A DNA stretch of 64,000 nt from Paralithodes platypus. Its lineage: Eukaryota; Arthropoda; Malacostraca; Decapoda; Lithodidae. Shown one piece after another: positions 61,429 to 64,000 of the stretch (positions are counted from its first letter, which is position 1; the number at the start of each line of letters is the position of its first letter). The stretch covers positions 38,164,924 through 38,228,923 of the forward strand of contig CM064509.1 in assembly GCA_032716605.1 (NCBI GenBank), written 5' to 3'. The notes beneath the pieces were generated by a model. It searched no databases. It saw only the letters and a list, made by a program, of their open reading frames with translations, and was not told the DNA's origin. A program made the translations under genes and the position numbers.

Positions 61429-61557
61429 GTGACACGGCCAACCCCCCCTGGCCCCTGCTCCACCATTCAGCCGGCTCCGACCTGTAGCACCAACTACCAT
61501 TACTTTAATAATAAATCCCATGACGTCGAAGCTTGCCACGAGTTTGAGCGATATTAA
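61429..61557 (+). CDS. candidate terminal exon (42 codons)
   Basis: A strong acceptor (a C/T tract of about 40 nt ending CCGACAG at 61428) precedes GC-rich sequence. In phase 0 it reads VTRPTPPGPCSTIQPAPTCS and TNYHYFNNKSHDVEACHEFE, ending RY-stop at 61555-61557. Phase 0 is the phase left by exon 36248 and by both other candidates. It could be a tail exon of the palmitoyltransferase. The distance (25 kb) and lack of a recognised motif keep this speculative. Confidence 0.3.
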   Translation: MTRPTPPGPCSTIQPAPTCSTNYHYFNNKSHDVEACHEFERY

Positions 61558-61827
61558 CCAGTGCTTTTTGCTGCTGTGTGATTAGTTATTTCTGCGTACT
61601 GTATGTTGCTAAATTTTGTTCTGCGAGTTCTATGCGTACAGTATGTAGATCTGGCCTTTTTTTTTTTTTTTGGCTGAGTTATTTGCGTATACAGTATACT
61701 GTATATATTAAACAAAATATGTGCTACGTGATTGCTGCAATTTTATACGTATACTGAATAGTACTTTATTGCTGCGTGTTTTGTAAAATCTGCTTATATG
61801 GCACATTTATATTTGCGTGGTTTACAT

Positions 61828-62023
61828 TACAGGTCTCCCTCGATTTACGATTGGGTTACGTTCCTGAAAACCCGATCGTAAACAGAAAAATCATATAGCA
61901 AACCCTAAAATTAATGGGGTAAATGGGGATGCGTTCTGGGACCAGCCAAAACCCGAACCCAAACGCCTTAAAACCTATAATAATATCGTAAATCGGGGCA
62001 TCGGATAGTGAGGGAGACCTGTA
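61828..62023. mobile_element. pogo-like MITE (T1), complete
   Basis: It starts TACAGGTCTCCCTCGATTTA and ends GTGAGGGAGACCTGTA. It is the best-preserved T1 copy, 196 bp. Confidence 0.88.
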
Positions 62024-62202
62024 TCTGCGTTTTATATCGCACTCGTTCTGCTTCGCAACTTTACCTACATAGTGTACTTATGCTACAATATCCACATGCC
62101 CTGTACATGTACTTTGTTACTGGTATTTACAGTACTGTACTACTGTACTGTGTATTTTACTTAACCCATAAATTGCTAGAACTTATCATATTAAGTAACA
62201 CC

Positions 62203-62295
62203 CCGTTCTTAACATTAATCATCAATTACAAACCCCAATGCACTTGAATAAACTAATGAAAGCATATGGTCCTACCGGGATTCCAACTCGGCTAA
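62203..62295 (-). mobile_element. tRNA-derived SINE (S3), truncated
   Basis: AACACCCCGTTCTTAACATT to GGTCCTACCGGGATTCCAAC; the head is missing. Confidence 0.7.
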
Positions 62296-62354
62296 CCAGC
62301 ACTGTACAGTGTATTAAGAATACTTAAGTTCAAAGCTTATCCCATCCAGCAGGA

Positions 62355-62465
62355 AATAGTTTGGTGTGAGCATCCTAGGTTCGAATCCCTGGACTGCCAC
62401 ATGTATTTGTTGATTTCATTAATTGAGTTTAGGAGTAAAGTCGGTTGGTGGAGGTAACATACTAA
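62355..62465 (+). mobile_element. tRNA-derived SINE (S2), truncated
   Basis: GTGTGAGCATCCTAGGTTCG, CTGGACTGCCACATGTATTT and GTAAAGTCGGTTGGTGGA. Confidence 0.75.
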
Positions 62466-62534
62466 TACCTGGCTGGTGTGATACCCTTATGATGATACGG
62501 TGTATCTTGACTTTCTTGTAGAATAAGGCCTGTA

Positions 62535-62695
62535 TAACTGTATTGGTGGTGTAATGGTTTAGGTGCTTATGTTCTAGGTGTGGTGTCCCGAGTTGGAATC
62601 CCGGGAGGACCATATGCTTTCATTAGGGTTATTCAAGTACATTGGGGTTTGTAATTGATGATTAATGTTAAGAACCGGGTGTTACTTATTCCTAG
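62535..62695 (+). mobile_element. tRNA-derived SINE (S3)
   Basis: TTGGTGGTGTAATGGTTTAG, GAGTTGGAATCCCGGGAGGA, CATATGCTTTCATTAGGG. Confidence 0.8.
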
Positions 62696-62757
62696 ACACA
62701 CACATGCCAGTCTTAATAGGATTATTGATTCAGCAGCTACTTTAACGAGTCGACTAA

Positions 62758-62972
62758 GCTATAGTCTATTCGCTGTAAGTAGGCGAGAAATCATGACCTC
62801 AAACCTCTAACTCAAAAATGACTCGAGTAATCGAGCTTATACTTCTACCATTTGGGAAGGGTCAGCCAGGGAAAAAGTTTGGAAATTTACAGCCCATTTG
62901 CTCTAGCCCTTTTTGAGTTACAGAGGATAGAGGTCATGATTTCTCGCTTACTTACAGCGAATACACTATACA
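62758..62972. mobile_element. foldback MITE (M3 subfamily)
   Basis: It starts TATAGTCTATTCGCTGTAAG and ends CTTACAGCGAATACACTATA. Confidence 0.85.
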
Positions 62973-63384
62973 GTATATACCATGTAACTGAAAAATACAA
63001 ACAATTGCTTATGCGTTCGTTTGTCTTGGAAAGAAAAAAGGAGAAAAGTTATTCCTCAAATTATTTTTATCATTATTTTTTACATGCCTGGTTGTGTAAT
63101 TTTAGGTGGCATTTAATGAGTTGCAGTCGAGTGCAGCATTTCTTCTGTTTTATCACCCCAAGGTCCTTTCACATGACTTGATCCGATTTCTTCTTTGGTG
63201 TACTCCTACTTTTGATTTTGGTTGCTTTATTGATTGAATTTATTGCCAAAAGCTTGAAACATTACACTGGGATTCTTTTAACTGTAATGTACCATACTGT
63301 ACTTGGCTAACAGGGTGCTGTATTATTTGTAAATTATATCCGTAAGTACCATACTGTACATACACAAATTTAAAGACCGAGTAC

Positions 63385-63540
63385 TCCATACAAAATGCGG
63401 TTCTGGTCTCACGTCCTAATGGCGGCGTTCCAGGCAGCCCTGTTAAGAGCTTCCTCACTTGTCAGGTTCTTTGATTTAAGATCAGACTGCAAAGTCCGAT
63501 CCCACGTCTTTTTTGGTCCGCCTCTTGGTGCAGCTCCCTC
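63385..63540 (-). pseudogene. LINE RT C-terminal fragment (L4), uninterrupted
   Basis: On the - strand, GAAPRGGPKKTWDRTLQSDL then KSKNLTSEEALNRAAWNAAI and RT-stop. It carries the empty TTAA site used by the P4 element in the 43706-44158 copy. Confidence 0.75.
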
Positions 63541-63545
63541 CACAT

Positions 63546-64000
63546 TCATGGACTTGCATCTTTTCACCCAGCTTTGTTCATCCATCCTCTCGTATACATC
63601 TTACCGGTAGAATGAAAAGGATCAACAAACACAATGTTCGTTGATGTTTAGAATGTTTATGTTGATCATGTATGCATAAAAAGTAAGAGGTCTCTCCTTT
63701 TTCTGCTCTCAGTTATCAAAATGAATAAGCATTTCATAATGCGTTAAACATTTAAGTAAGTGATCGTACTGCCAGTGTGTCAAGATTTCTTATGATATTT
63801 GAGTTCCGTTTCTTCTGATCCGTTCAGTTTATAATATAGTGCCATGTGGCCTACGTTGCCTGGTGCTAGGAGTTTATTAAAGTTAAGTTAAATCTCTATG
63901 ACGATACAATTGCTCGCCATTATTTTATTCTACATCATATTTTTGTGTGCTATATTTTTCATACGCTACATCTGCATTTGACATTTGGTCTGCTGTATAT
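63546..64000. other. no gene recognised
   Basis: AT-rich sequence to the window end. Confidence 0.4.

Overview
This window is eukaryotic nuclear DNA, most likely from an arthropod and probably a decapod or other malacostracan crustacean. That assignment is an inference. It rests on small exons with GT-AG introns, two genes whose proteins look like arthropod members of their families, and very dense short transposons, LINE 3' ends, tRNA-derived SINEs and satellites. There are no bacterial-style operons. No rRNA gene, CRISPR array or intact autonomous transposon was seen.

Two genes can be supported, both on the + strand. Gene 1 (5531-9866) is the 3' part of a nuclear hormone receptor. A first exon here (5531-7358) starts at the end of the DNA-binding domain (the C-terminal extension) and then encodes a hinge of about 600 residues with two internal repeat arrays. 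The next exon (8327-9866) holds the ligand-binding domain, an unusual C-terminal extension and the stop codon. The zinc-finger exon(s) must lie upstream of the window. Gene 2 (28742 to at least 36248) is a DHHC palmitoyltransferase of the ZDHHC5/8 type (Drosophila CG34449/Zdhhc8-like). Five exons join in perfect phase and cover TM2 to TM4, the DHHC cysteine-rich domain and the start of the cytoplasmic tail. The first exon (TM1) was not found. Tail exons may lie downstream, and candidates are given at 46833, 51183 and 61429. Two further features matter for this gene: an in-frame 36-nt cassette exon (32741-32776) and a 100-bp tandem duplication of the exon-2 splice acceptor plus the start of its coding sequence (29829-29928).

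Everything else is repeat. 1-5300 holds a 33-bp minisatellite, a long homopyrimidine tract, LINE tails and a foldback element. 9867-28700 lies between the genes and is packed with MITEs, SINEs and LINE fragments. 36249-38200 holds two satellites, of 68 bp and 42 bp. 38200-64000 contains more transposons, two C-rich or CCT tracts, a 40-bp satellite and a triplicated exon-like unit. Several transposon families can be assigned from their insertion footprints. Elements ending in TTAA-CCC have TTAA target duplications like piggyBac, and one case has both filled and empty sites inside this window. A 240-bp element occurs twice with perfect 8-bp duplications like hAT. Several TA-flanked foldback elements resemble pogo/Tigger MITEs. 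A CAA-tailed retroposon makes 5'-truncated copies down to 40 bp with clear target-site duplications.

The window does not show a new enzyme system. The most interesting points are the alternative-splicing structures in the palmitoyltransferase gene, the repeat-built hinge and possible metal knuckle of the receptor, and the transposon insertion records.
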